From CTSOIL-112 sp964293815 (lineage in GTDB: Bacteria; Pseudomonadota; Gammaproteobacteria; Burkholderiales; Burkholderiaceae): a DNA stretch of 64,000 nt. The stretch covers positions 3,954 to 67,953 of the forward strand of contig CAXYYC010000009.1 of the NCBI GenBank assembly GCA_964293815.1, given 5' to 3'. Made by a program: the position numbers and the translations under genes. This document shows positions 45,684 to 53,936 of this stretch, piece after piece; the stretch's first letter is position 1; every line of letters begins with the position of its first letter. The notes below the pieces were generated by a model. That model was not told the DNA's origin. It ran no database searches and saw only the letters and a program-made list of their open reading frames with translations.

Positions 45684-46547
45684 ATGCAATCGCTCTGGAT
45701 GCTCGCCGCATCTTTTTTCTTTTCGCTCATGGGTGTGAGCATCAAACTGGCCTCGGCACATCATAATTTGGCTGAAATCGTTTTGGCTCGCGGGATTCCA
45801 AGCGTGTTATTTTTATCTGGCTTTGCCTTGTATCGCGGGCTGGATCTATGGGGACGGCATTTACGTGTCCATGCGGTGCGCAATGTCAGCGGGGTGACCT
45901 CGATGTGGATGGGATTTTATTCCATGCTGCACCTGCCTTTGGGTTTGGCAACGACTTTGAATTACACGTCTCCGCTTTTTTTGGCGGCATTTGTACTGTA
46001 CACGGGTTATTTTGCGGGCATTTTTCGTGAGCAATGGTTGCGTTTCGGCGCGGTGATTTTGGGTTTTGTCGGCGTAATGTTAATTTTTAACCCATTTTCT
46101 GAAACCCAGCTCAATCATTTTGCGATTTTGGTCGGCTTGGCTTGCGGCGCACTGGCGGCGGTCGCGTACATGACGGTGCGCAGTCTGGGACAACTGGGTG
46201 AACCGGAGTGGCGCACGGTGATGCTGTTCTCTATGTCCATCACGATCACCGGCATCATCGGCGTTGCGCTTTTGGGCTTTTCCGCAGGCACATCTTGGCA
46301 ATCATGGTTGGCGTTGCTGGGCATTGGGATTTTCGGTATGTTCGCGCAACTGTGCATGACGCGCGCGTTTGGCTCGGGGCATCCGATGCTCACCGCGACC
46401 TTGCAATACAGTACGATTATTTTTGCTACGTTTTGGGGCGAATGGTTCTGGAGCGAGCGCATCAGTCTGTCCGGATTTTTGGGCATGAGCTTGATTGTCA
46501 TCGCGGGTCTGACCGCCACGTTATATAGTCTGAAACACAAACAGTGA
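45684..46547 (+). CDS. DMT superfamily (EamA) membrane transporter
   Basis: A 287-residue inner-membrane protein with ten predicted helices in two EamA repeats (about 5-130 and 145-280), the drug/metabolite transporter arrangement. Features include SLMGVSIKLASAHHNLAEIV, then LNYTSPLFLAAFVLYTGYF near residue 90 and the repeat-like ATLQYSTIIFATFWGEWFW near 245. Substrates in this family vary (amino acids, nucleotides, drugs) and cannot be inferred. ATG 45684 follows AAAGGA; the frame's earlier TTG adds 15 unlikely residues. sseA follows after 10 bases, so the two probably share a transcript. Confidence 0.86.
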   Translation: MQSLWMLAASFFFSLMGVSIKLASAHHNLAEIVLARGIPSVLFLSGFALYRGLDLWGRHLRVHAVRNVSGVTSMWMGFYSMLHLPLGLATTLNYTSPLFLAAFVLYTGYFAGIFREQWLRFGAVILGFVGVMLIFNPFSETQLNHFAILVGLACGALAAVAYMTVRSLGQLGEPEWRTVMLFSMSITITGIIGVALLGFSAGTSWQSWLALLGIGIFGMFAQLCMTRAFGSGHPMLTATLQYSTIIFATFWGEWFWSERISLSGFLGMSLIVIAGLTATLYSLKHKQ

Positions 46548-46557
46548 GGATAAGTAT

Positions 46558-47427
46558 ATGAAAACGTTCACCAATATCATCAACGCCCATGATTTACACG
46601 CTTTGCCAAGCGCCCAAACCCTCATCATTGATGTGCGCCACAGTCTGGCCGATTTCTCGGTGGGGCAAAAAGCGTATGCGCAATCGCACATCCCGAATGC
46701 GCATTTTCTCAACATGGAAACTGATTTATCCGGTGCGAAAACAGGACGCAATGGCCGCCATCCACTGCCCGATTGGGATCAATTGACCGAAAAATTACGT
46801 AGCATGGGCATGAATCACGACACACAAGTCGTCGCCTATGATGACGCAGGCGGCATGATGGCGGCGCGGGTTTGGTGGCTGCTACGAGCGCTCGGGCACA
46901 CAGCGGTGGCGGTATTGGACGGTGGCATTGGCGCGTGGGAGCGGGCGGGCTTTGCGCTCACCAGCGACGTGCCAACGATTGCCGCTCAAGGCGATTTTCA
47001 ACGCGGTACGTCTTTGATGCGCGTGTTGACCGCAGAGCAAGTGCGCAATCATTTGGACTGTGCCGAACAAATCCTCGTCGATGCGCGCTCGCCTGAACGC
47101 TATCGTGGCGAAGCCGAACCGATAGACCCGATCGCGGGGCACATCCCCAGTGCGCTGAATCATTTTTGCGCTGACAATCTGCAAGCAGACGCCACTTTTA
47201 AACCCGCCGATGAATTACACGCGCAATGGTTGGCTTGCTTGGGTGACGATGCCGCCGAGCAGATGGATCGTGTGGTGCATTACTGCGGCTCGGGCATCAC
47301 AGCCAGCCACAATTTGCTGTCCATGCACATTGCGGGCTTGGATGTATCGACAGCAGGTGCGGGGCTGTACGCCGGTTCGTGGTCGGAATGGATTGCCGAC
47401 GAGCAACGCCCGCGCGAACCGAGTTGA
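46558..47427 (+). CDS. sseA: 3-mercaptopyruvate/thiosulfate sulfurtransferase (tandem rhodanese)
   Basis: Transfers sulfur from 3-mercaptopyruvate or thiosulfate to thiols. The 289-residue protein has two rhodanese domains: an inactive N-terminal one (LIIDVRHSLADF, HIPNAHFLNMETDLSG, GRHPLPDW) and a catalytic C-terminal one (LVDARSPERYRGE, GHIPSALNHF). The active-site loop is YCGSGITAS near residue 245; CGSG favours mercaptopyruvate over thiosulfate (CRKG type). GAGGA precedes ATG 46558. Its stop codon abuts the stop of the convergent tonB gene with no base between. Confidence 0.9.
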   Translation: MKTFTNIINAHDLHALPSAQTLIIDVRHSLADFSVGQKAYAQSHIPNAHFLNMETDLSGAKTGRNGRHPLPDWDQLTEKLRSMGMNHDTQVVAYDDAGGMMAARVWWLLRALGHTAVAVLDGGIGAWERAGFALTSDVPTIAAQGDFQRGTSLMRVLTAEQVRNHLDCAEQILVDARSPERYRGEAEPIDPIAGHIPSALNHFCADNLQADATFKPADELHAQWLACLGDDAAEQMDRVVHYCGSGITASHNLLSMHIAGLDVSTAGAGLYAGSWSEWIADEQRPREPS

Positions 47428-48195
47428 TTATTTTTTCAAATTAAAACGAATATCAAAGCGATATCGGTACGCAATCGGCTGACCACCGCGCGTTGCGGGC
47501 GTAAATCGGTATTGATGCAGCACGGTTTCGTATGCCGAGCGATCCAAGCGCGCGTAACCACTGCCTTTGACCACATCAACAGATGAAGCGCGTCCGTCCG
47601 GCTCAACCATGACGGATAAAGTCACCACACCTTGCTCACCATTGTCTTGTGAAAAAGCAGGGTACGGTGGCTGTGGATTGTGTAAATGCCCGCCAATATG
47701 TGTGGGTAAGATCAATGCTGTATTGGCTGAATTTGTCGCTGAATTTGTTGCCGAATTCGTCGCTGAATTTACTCCCGAACGTTGATTAGTCGAACTCAAT
47801 GCGCTCGCCATCGTATCACCCTGTGTCTGCTCATTTGGGTTGATGGTTGGGTTGATGGCGGAAGTTATCGTCGGATTTTTAGCCACTGTAGGCAAACGCT
47901 CCGATTCAGCGGACGGATGGTATTTTAGCCCGTCCACTGCATTATTCTGCGCCTGCTTGCTCTGCGGTTCGGACAGCTGGCTCACCGATGCGCCGCGTGA
48001 ATCGTTCTCAGATTGGCTCGTTTCTGGTGGCGCTTCGGAGCTGAAAAGCTGTGTCGCAACCCATCGCGGTGGTTCAATATAGCCCTGACGAATCAAGGCG
48101 AAAATCACGCCCACATGAATGAGCGTGATGAGCACAAGCGTATTACGCCAACGTTTTGAAACCATGCGATGCGAATTCATACGATGCAAAACCAT
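47428..48195 (-). CDS. tonB: TonB family energy-transducing protein
   Basis: TonB carries proton-motive energy from the inner membrane to outer-membrane receptors. The 255-residue protein has one N-terminal membrane helix (LVLITLIHVGVIFALI, about residues 20-36), a periplasmic Ser/Asn/Thr-rich linker with a fourfold NSAT repeat instead of the usual Pro-Glu/Pro-Lys spacer, and a C-terminal TonB domain (PHNPQPPYPAFSQDNGEQGV-like start, VDVVKGSGYARLDRSAYETV). Three in-frame ATGs (48195, 48180, 48165) are possible starts. It follows the copper receptor by 42 bases on the same strand, so it is a dedicated TonB; exbB and exbD are not here. Confidence 0.9.
   Translation of the reverse strand: MVLHRMNSHRMVSKRWRNTLVLITLIHVGVIFALIRQGYIEPPRWVATQLFSSEAPPETSQSENDSRGASVSQLSEPQSKQAQNNAVDGLKYHPSAESERLPTVAKNPTITSAINPTINPNEQTQGDTMASALSSTNQRSGVNSATNSATNSATNSANTALILPTHIGGHLHNPQPPYPAFSQDNGEQGVVTLSVMVEPDGRASSVDVVKGSGYARLDRSAYETVLHQYRFTPATRGGQPIAYRYRFDIRFNLKK
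47726..47773 (-). repeat. Four tandem 12-base repeats inside tonB
   Basis: Four copies of a unit close to GCTGAATTTGTC (47726, 47738, 47750, 47762), the third with two changes and the last with two. They encode the repeated NSAT tetrapeptide of the TonB linker; gain or loss of a unit keeps the frame. Confidence 0.9.
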
Positions 48196-48237
48196 GCGAT
48201 ATCAATTTATGCAATACCCCTCGGATAGCGCGTACCA

Positions 48238-50337
48238 TTAGAATTTCGCATTGAGTTTCAGCCAAAACTGACGTCCAGGCTCGTTGATGCGGTAGCCGGT
48301 CAAACCTGCGTTGGCCACGTCATACGCGGTGGATTTATTGATATGCTCGCTGTAGGCACGGTCAAACAGATTGTCCACGCCCAAATTCACAGTTACATTT
48401 TTGTTCATCTTCCAGCCTGCATTGATGGAGACCACACCATAACCGGCGCTGGCTGTATTCAAATCCTGACCGATGATGTTGCCTTGCCCCGGCGCAATGC
48501 GGTTTTGTCGTGCCACAGCGCGGAACAATACGGCAGCGGAGAATGTACCGTCGTCGTAACCGAGTGTGGTTTTCGACTCCAGCGGTGGGGTTTGTGCCAA
48601 AGCGATGCCGTCGGTGGTATTTTTGCCGCGCGTGTAGGCGAGGCTCTGACCAATTTTCCAGCTTGGCGCGAAATGCCACGTCAATTCGGCTTCGCCGCCC
48701 CAGCGCGTGGCATCGATGTTGCGCGCTTTGGGCATGGTGTTATTGTCCACGAGAATGAAGTCATCAATGCGGCTGCCGAATAGAGACAGGGATGCGGACA
48801 CATTGTCATTTCGATAAATGACGCCTGCGTCTAATTGTTTATTGGTTTCTTTGTTCAGTTTGAAACTACGAACGCGCTCCCAAAAGTCTGGCGCACGTTC
48901 GCCCACGCCCACACCGGCGTAAGACGTCCACGCACCATCACGTCGCTCGAAACGCACAAAACCCGAATTAAGTCGATACGTTTGTTTTTCCCACTGTGTG
49001 CCTTTGACCGTGGCATAGTTAACGTATTTTTCTTGGTACGTTGCGTCTGTTGTGTCGTGACGATAGCCTGCGACGATGCGATTTTTATCATTCATCAGCC
49101 AAGTGCCTTCGGCGTACACACCCAAATTGCGGAAAGCTTGGTCTTTTTGACGTGGTGCGGCTTGATAATAAGCATTCGCCAATTGAGCCGTCATCATACC
49201 TGGGGTATAGCGCAAGGTATGTTGGTCATCCATCCAGTCCAGCCCCACTTTGGCTTGTACTTTGTCAAAGCCCAAACTCGCTTCCAGACGCGCTGTGTCC
49301 GTTTCACGGTCGGGGTTGCTGGCCATTTTCATGCCTTTATTGGCGCGCAGCGTGTAGTTATCCATCACATGATCCACATAGCTGTGACCGTATTGCGCTT
49401 TCAATTCGGTCAGCCACGGCGTGAGGTCGCGGCGCGCGATTTTCACATTCCACGCATCGCGGTCAAATTTGATTCCATCCATTGTGCGGTCGGCATACGC
49501 GGCATGACCACGACTGCGGTCGTAACTCGCTTCGATCAGGGTTTTTTCATCGGGGGTGATGCCCACTTGTACATTTTGACTATTGCGCGAATAGGCGGAA
49601 TGCACTTCTTTACCATTGCCATCTGCGTAGTTGTCCGCTTCGTTATTGACCAAATTCAAGCGTGCATAGCCGTATTTCCAGCCCGCAGTCAAACCGCCAT
49701 ACACATCGAAACGCCCTGCACTGCCCGCAGTCAAGCTACCGTCAAAGTTCAAACCCGGCTCAGTGAATTTCGGCGTATCGCGCACGAATTGTACCGAGCC
49801 AGTAATCAATCCCGGGCCTTGCGTGACCGACTGTGGGCCTTTGGTAATGATGACGTCATCGTAGTTCTCAGGATAAATGTACGCTGTCGGTGGATCCATA
49901 CGTCCGCCACAACCACCAAACAAGTGGTGATCGTCGGCGGTGATCGCCAAACGCGAGCCACCCAAGCCACGGAACAGCGGATCGCCGTCAATCCCGCCTT
50001 TGCGAATCACGGTCATGTTCGGTACGGTTTTGAGCAAAGACGCGCCATCCGGCACGGGTAAGGGCTGGATGGGTGCTTTCGGATTGATTTTCGCCAAATT
50101 GGGCTTCACGGTGGGTGTCGAGGTCACCACCACTTCTTCCAAAACCGCTTCGCCCACCGCTTTTGCTTGCTCGGTTTCCTGCCCATACACAGACATACTC
50201 AGCACAGACATACTCAGCACGGTCAAAACCATCGCGGCGATGGGCCTGAGGTGGTATTGTTTTGAGCGGTATTGTTTTGAGCGGTGTTGTGTCGGGCGGG
50301 TAGATGTGCGGAGCGATGTTTGAGTTTTTTGCATCAT
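48238..50337 (-). CDS. oprC: TonB-dependent copper receptor (OprC/NosA family)
   Basis: An outer-membrane beta-barrel receptor that takes up copper. From ATG 50337 (699 residues, AAAGAGA upstream) there is a signal peptide of about 52 residues, a TonB-box-like EEVVVTST, a plug domain to about residue 190 and a 22-strand barrel ending in FWLKLNAKF with terminal Phe. The plug motif HHLFGGCGGRMDPPTAYIYP is specific to this family. Cys143 and Met147 there, with Met286 (ADRTMDGI) and Met325 (DHVMDNY), coincide in type and number with the four copper ligands I recall for Pseudomonas OprC. tonB follows. The signal region contains two in-frame duplications. Confidence 0.92.
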   Translation of the reverse strand: MMQKTQTSLRTSTRPTQHRSKQYRSKQYHLRPIAAMVLTVLSMSVLSMSVYGQETEQAKAVGEAVLEEVVVTSTPTVKPNLAKINPKAPIQPLPVPDGASLLKTVPNMTVIRKGGIDGDPLFRGLGGSRLAITADDHHLFGGCGGRMDPPTAYIYPENYDDVIITKGPQSVTQGPGLITGSVQFVRDTPKFTEPGLNFDGSLTAGSAGRFDVYGGLTAGWKYGYARLNLVNNEADNYADGNGKEVHSAYSRNSQNVQVGITPDEKTLIEASYDRSRGHAAYADRTMDGIKFDRDAWNVKIARRDLTPWLTELKAQYGHSYVDHVMDNYTLRANKGMKMASNPDRETDTARLEASLGFDKVQAKVGLDWMDDQHTLRYTPGMMTAQLANAYYQAAPRQKDQAFRNLGVYAEGTWLMNDKNRIVAGYRHDTTDATYQEKYVNYATVKGTQWEKQTYRLNSGFVRFERRDGAWTSYAGVGVGERAPDFWERVRSFKLNKETNKQLDAGVIYRNDNVSASLSLFGSRIDDFILVDNNTMPKARNIDATRWGGEAELTWHFAPSWKIGQSLAYTRGKNTTDGIALAQTPPLESKTTLGYDDGTFSAAVLFRAVARQNRIAPGQGNIIGQDLNTASAGYGVVSINAGWKMNKNVTVNLGVDNLFDRAYSEHINKSTAYDVANAGLTGYRINEPGRQFWLKLNAKF
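50191..50220 (-). repeat. Two tandem 15-base copies in the copper receptor signal peptide
   Basis: AGACATACTCAGCAC occurs twice without mismatch and encodes the repeated VLSMS of the signal peptide hydrophobic core. The frame is kept. Confidence 0.9.
50253..50297 (-). repeat. Three 15-base copies in the copper receptor N-terminus
   Basis: GGTATTGTTTTGAGC occurs twice exactly (50253, 50268), followed by a third copy matching 11 of 15 bases. It encodes the SKQYR repeat ahead of the hydrophobic signal core. Confidence 0.88.
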
Positions 50338-50660
50338 GGATTCTCTTTCAAAAGTGAATAAAATATGAATCCATTTTAGAAGCATGGTTTTTTTAGGTAA
50401 ATAAGCAAATCCATTAATCCTTAAAATTCACACACTTAGTGCATTAATCAAATAATAATGATTCTTGTTAAAAATAATTTTTAGGGTTTTTGGGGTGGAT
50501 TTTTGCGTGTTCAAAAGCGACCAAAAACCGCAAAAGTGGCGTATTTTTGACAGACAAAACTGTTGCAGTCACACAACGAATATGCGTCAAAAAACAAAAG
50601 CCCTAAATCATTTAGGGCTTTACTGAGGACTTTTCAGCCACCTTTTCGGTCAAAAAATGA
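50338..50660. promoter_or_regulatory. Upstream region of the copper receptor; Fur-like site near 50450-50470
   Basis: This 323-base gap holds no gene. About 115 bases upstream of the receptor ATG, AATAATAATGATTCTTGTT (50451-50469) resembles a Fur/Zur-type AT-rich operator; the match is partial. The DNA around it is very AT-rich, suiting a promoter. A terminator for aroB lies at its right end. No copper-specific CueR or CopY box was recognised. Confidence 0.35.
50597..50621. terminator. Intrinsic terminator downstream of aroB
   Basis: AAAGCCCTAAA and TTTAGGGCTTT pair perfectly around a 3-base loop. It lies 40 bases past the aroB stop on the minus strand and ends the pil-aro transcript. Confidence 0.82.
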
Positions 50661-51743
50661 TTACGGATGCGCGCAAACCGCCAATGTTTCGCGCAAAATG
50701 CCTTCATCTACCGACTGTATCTGCGCCTGACCGAGGCCGTTGAGTAAGACAAATTGGATATTGCCCGCCGTGCTTTTTTTATCCAGACGCATCATTTGAA
50801 TCATCTCGTCCACGCCCAAGCGTGGCGGTGTCGTCGGTAAACCGGCCGCTTCGGTCAAAGCACGCAATCGCTCAACCTCAGCCGAGCTCATTTGCCCCAA
50901 GCGCTGCGATAAATCCGCCGCTAAAACCATACCTGCGCCAACGGCCTCGCCGTGCAGCCAGTTGCCATAGCCCATGCCCGCCTCAATCGCGTGACCAAAG
51001 GTATGGCCAAAGTTGAGAATCGCGCGCAGACCGGATTCGCGCTCGTCCTGCGCCACGACTTCGGCTTTAATTTCGCACGAACGCACGATGGCGTGTGTGA
51101 GCGCCGCCGCATCACGCGCGCGCAACGCGGGCATGTTTTGCTCCAACCATGCGAAATAATCGGCATCATAAATCGCGCCGTGCTTGATGATCTCTGCCAA
51201 ACCTGCTGAGAGTTCGCGTTCGGGCAAAGTGTTGAGCGTATTGATGTCGGCCAAAACCAATTGTGGCTGGTAAAACGCGCCGATCATGTTTTTGCCCAGC
51301 GAATGATTGATGCCGGTTTTTCCGCCCACCGATGAATCGACCTGCGACAGCAGGGTCGTCGGTGCTTGGATAAACGGCACACCGCGCATATAGCTCGCCG
51401 CCGCGAATCCGGCCATATCGCCCACCACGCCACCGCCGAGCGCAATGACCGTGGTTTTGCGATCGCATTGGTTCGAGAGCAGTGCGTCAAAAATGCTGTT
51501 GAGCGTTTCGAGATTTTTATACGCTTCACCGTCGGGCAATTCGTGGACATACACGGTTTTACCCAGAGCGCGCACAGTTTGCGCCATTTGCTCGGCGTAC
51601 AGCGGCGCGACAGTGGTGTTGCTGACGATCAAAACGGTTTTGCCTTTAATCGCTTGTTGCAAAGCCTGCGCATGGCACAAGGCATTCGGTTCGATGATAA
51701 TCGGGTAGCTGCGCTCGCCCAGTTCAACGGTGATGGTACTCAT
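50661..51743 (-). CDS. aroB: 3-dehydroquinate synthase AroB
   Basis: The second shikimate-pathway enzyme, using NAD and a metal ion to cyclise DAHP to 3-dehydroquinate. In 360 residues: PDGEAYKNLETLNSIFDALL, the NAD-binding ALGGGVVGDMAGFAAASYMR, FIQAPTTLLSQVDSSVGGKT, and the metal ligands in GLAEIIKHG, LNFGHTFGHAIEAG and WLHGEAVGAGM. It follows aroK by 65 bases, the conserved pilMNOPQ-aroK-aroB order of beta- and gammaproteobacteria. Confidence 0.98.
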   Translation of the reverse strand: MSTITVELGERSYPIIIEPNALCHAQALQQAIKGKTVLIVSNTTVAPLYAEQMAQTVRALGKTVYVHELPDGEAYKNLETLNSIFDALLSNQCDRKTTVIALGGGVVGDMAGFAAASYMRGVPFIQAPTTLLSQVDSSVGGKTGINHSLGKNMIGAFYQPQLVLADINTLNTLPERELSAGLAEIIKHGAIYDADYFAWLEQNMPALRARDAAALTHAIVRSCEIKAEVVAQDERESGLRAILNFGHTFGHAIEAGMGYGNWLHGEAVGAGMVLAADLSQRLGQMSSAEVERLRALTEAAGLPTTPPRLGVDEMIQMMRLDKKSTAGNIQFVLLNGLGQAQIQSVDEGILRETLAVCAHP

Positions 51744-51808
51744 AATGAATCATTCGTAATTAAAAAATACATGACAGTGGTGTCTGAGCGCATGTGCCAA
51801 GTGCATTA

Positions 51809-52444
51809 TCACTCATTCGATTCGCTCGATGTATGCTGTGGCTCATTCTGCTCGGCCACCTGCGCACTGAGTTTCAAGGTCAGTTGTGCAATGATGTCGG
51901 CGACCACACGGGTCACATGCCCCGAGCCGGTTTTCACCACGATATCGGCCAAGGATTCGTAAATCGGGTGGCGCTTTTGGTACAGCTCGGTCAAGGTCGC
52001 CATCGGATCGGCGGTTTGCAACAACGGGCGATTGCGGTCATAGCGCGTGCGGTTGTACAAACGCTCGGGCGTCGTGGACAGATATACAATCCAGCCGCTG
52101 TTTTTCAATGCTTGCTGATTCGCCTCGCGCAGTACCGCGCCGCCGCCTGTCCCTAAAACCACAGGGCGTTTGGCACATAACTCCGCAATCATGCGTTGCT
52201 CACGCTCGCGAAAGCCGGATTCGCCCTCAATCTCGAAAATCGTCGGAATACTCGCGCCAGTGCGATGCACGATTTCTTCGTCCGAGTCGTAAAAATCCCG
52301 CCCCAAGGTACGCGCCAGCATTTTGCCCGCAGTCGATTTGCCCGCACCCATCAGCCCAATCAGGTAAATATTGGGCGCTTGCCCAAGCAGGACTTTTTGT
52401 GCGGGACTGATGGCGATGCTGGTTTTGTAGTGTTTCGGCGTCAT
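51809..52444 (-). CDS. aroK: Shikimate kinase
   Basis: Phosphorylates shikimate with ATP. From ATG 52444 the protein has 211 residues, with Walker A GLMGAGKSTAGKML, the shikimate-binding Asp in FYDSDEEIVHRTG, the ESGFREREQRMIAEL motif, GTGGGAVLR, and the lid RTRYDRNRPLL. A TTG at 52483, overlapping pilQ by 11 bases, would add 13 residues; neither start has a good ribosome binding site, so the choice is open. The C-terminal 20 residues are Glu/Gln/Ser-rich. Confidence 0.95.
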   Translation of the reverse strand: MTPKHYKTSIAISPAQKVLLGQAPNIYLIGLMGAGKSTAGKMLARTLGRDFYDSDEEIVHRTGASIPTIFEIEGESGFREREQRMIAELCAKRPVVLGTGGGAVLREANQQALKNSGWIVYLSTTPERLYNRTRYDRNRPLLQTADPMATLTELYQKRHPIYESLADIVVKTGSGHVTRVVADIIAQLTLKLSAQVAEQNEPQHTSSESNE

Positions 52445-52472
52445 TGAGAAGATCGTTGTGGTCGCGTTGGGT

Positions 52473-53936
52473 TTATTCGTCAATTGTCACAGTACCGGAC
52501 TTTGCGGGCAAAATATTACCACGCGCGTCCAAAAGATGCGGCGTTAAAAAAATCAGCAGCTCGTTTTTATTGATTGAGCGCGTGGTGGTTTTGAATAAAT
52601 TACCCAGCAGCGGAATGTCGCCGAGGAGTGGAACCTTATCCACTGCTTTGCGGTTGTCTTCCTGATAAATGCCGCCGATGACCAGCGTGCCGCCATTATC
52701 TATGGTGACTTGGGTCTTAACGTGTTTGGTATTGATCGCGTAGCCTTCATTGGTACGCGCTCCAACGCTGTCCTTGGTCACGTCCACATCCAACATAACC
52801 TCACCGTTCGGCGCAATTTGCGGCGTGACTTCAAGTTTCAGATTGGCTTTGCGAAACGACACGCTGGTTGCACCAGAGCTGGTGGCCTGCTGGTACGGAA
52901 TTTCCGTGCCTTGCTCAATAATGGCTTTGACATTGTTGCTGGTAACCACGCGCGGATTCGAGATCATTTTGCCTTTGCCGTCCGTTTCAAGCGCGCTGAT
53001 TTCTAAATTGATGAAACGGCTCATGCTGGAGTTGAACAAACTGACCGCAAAGCTGGCCGGATCAACGCCGCCGGCGCTGACCAAAGCGGGAAAGTTAATC
53101 ATGCCGTTCCCACCAGTCGGCGCAACGCCCAAGCCAACAGTACCCGAGGTTTGCCCGCTCAACTGCGTCACGCTGGCGGTATTGCCACCAAAGATTGCGC
53201 CGCTGCTGGGACTACGCACAGGAATCTGAATCGGCAAATCAATGTATTCACCCGAACCGTTTGGGTCCAATACCCGCTCATAGCCACGGCGGTATTGGGT
53301 GCGGCTCATGTCGTTGAATCCGAGTTTGACCCCCAATGTCCGCGAAAAAGAGTCTTCTGCCTCGACAATTCGCGCTTCGATCAGCACCTGTTCTTGCGAA
53401 TACCGTTGTCTCGGCATCTGGTCATTGACCGCATCAACACCCGCATAGGCATTGGACACAACTTCATTACCGCGCACATAAATGGCGCCGCCGAGTTGCT
53501 CAGTGTGCAGATTCTTCGCTCGCACAATCACGTCCAAGGCCTCTTGCCAACTGGCTTGTTTCAAATTCAAAGTAATCGTACCGCCGACCGATTCATCGGT
53601 CACGACATTAACGCCTGCTGTTTCGCCAAGCAATTGCAGTAAAGCACGCACGGGAATGTCCTGAAAGGCAAAATCCATGCGTTTTTCGTTGGCCTTCACT
53701 GCCCCCGCACTCGAACCAGCACTTGTACCTGTGGAAACATTCACCACCAAGCCCTCAACGGCCTGCGCCTGCGCGCCGAGCACCGGCAACCATGCGGCAA
53801 ACGTGCTCATACAGATGAATTTGAGCGCGCGTTGCACAGAGTATTGCGAATGCTGTTTGACATGATGTGGCACATGATGTCGCCACTGGGTCGCCTGCTG
53901 TTGTATCTTATTTTTCATAGTGAACCGTTTGACCAT
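52473..53936 (-). CDS. pilQ: Type IV pilus secretin PilQ, compact form
   Basis: Forms the outer-membrane ring through which type IV pili pass. The 487-residue protein has a signal peptide ending in LGAQAQA (about residue 59), an STN/N0 domain (about 85-155; MDFAFQDIPVRALLQLLGET) and the secretin domain (about 183-475; VLIEARIVEAEDSFSRTLGV, ISNPRVVTSNNVKAIIEQGT, IGGIYQEDNRKAVDKVPLLG and DIPLLGNLFK). Typical PilQ has about 700 residues with two N-terminal AMIN domains and a NolW (N1) domain between STN and secretin; both are absent here. The frame is intact and follows pilP with a 29-base overlap, so this looks like a natural short form. ATG 53918 is an alternative start. Confidence 0.9.
   Translation of the reverse strand: MVKRFTMKNKIQQQATQWRHHVPHHVKQHSQYSVQRALKFICMSTFAAWLPVLGAQAQAVEGLVVNVSTGTSAGSSAGAVKANEKRMDFAFQDIPVRALLQLLGETAGVNVVTDESVGGTITLNLKQASWQEALDVIVRAKNLHTEQLGGAIYVRGNEVVSNAYAGVDAVNDQMPRQRYSQEQVLIEARIVEAEDSFSRTLGVKLGFNDMSRTQYRRGYERVLDPNGSGEYIDLPIQIPVRSPSSGAIFGGNTASVTQLSGQTSGTVGLGVAPTGGNGMINFPALVSAGGVDPASFAVSLFNSSMSRFINLEISALETDGKGKMISNPRVVTSNNVKAIIEQGTEIPYQQATSSGATSVSFRKANLKLEVTPQIAPNGEVMLDVDVTKDSVGARTNEGYAINTKHVKTQVTIDNGGTLVIGGIYQEDNRKAVDKVPLLGDIPLLGNLFKTTTRSINKNELLIFLTPHLLDARGNILPAKSGTVTIDE

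Noticed and set aside
47726..47773. Tandem 12-base units as a CRISPR-like array
   Set aside because: Units are contiguous without spacers, lie inside tonB and encode a tetrapeptide repeat.
48835..50061. A 408-codon plus-strand open frame opposite the copper receptor
   Set aside because: It lies wholly antisense to a well-supported receptor whose motifs are intact; composition is that of a shadow frame.
52473..53936. PilQ as a truncated or frameshifted pseudogene
   Set aside because: The frame is continuous, has a signal peptide at its start, and overlaps pilP normally; the missing domains look like a natural deletion.
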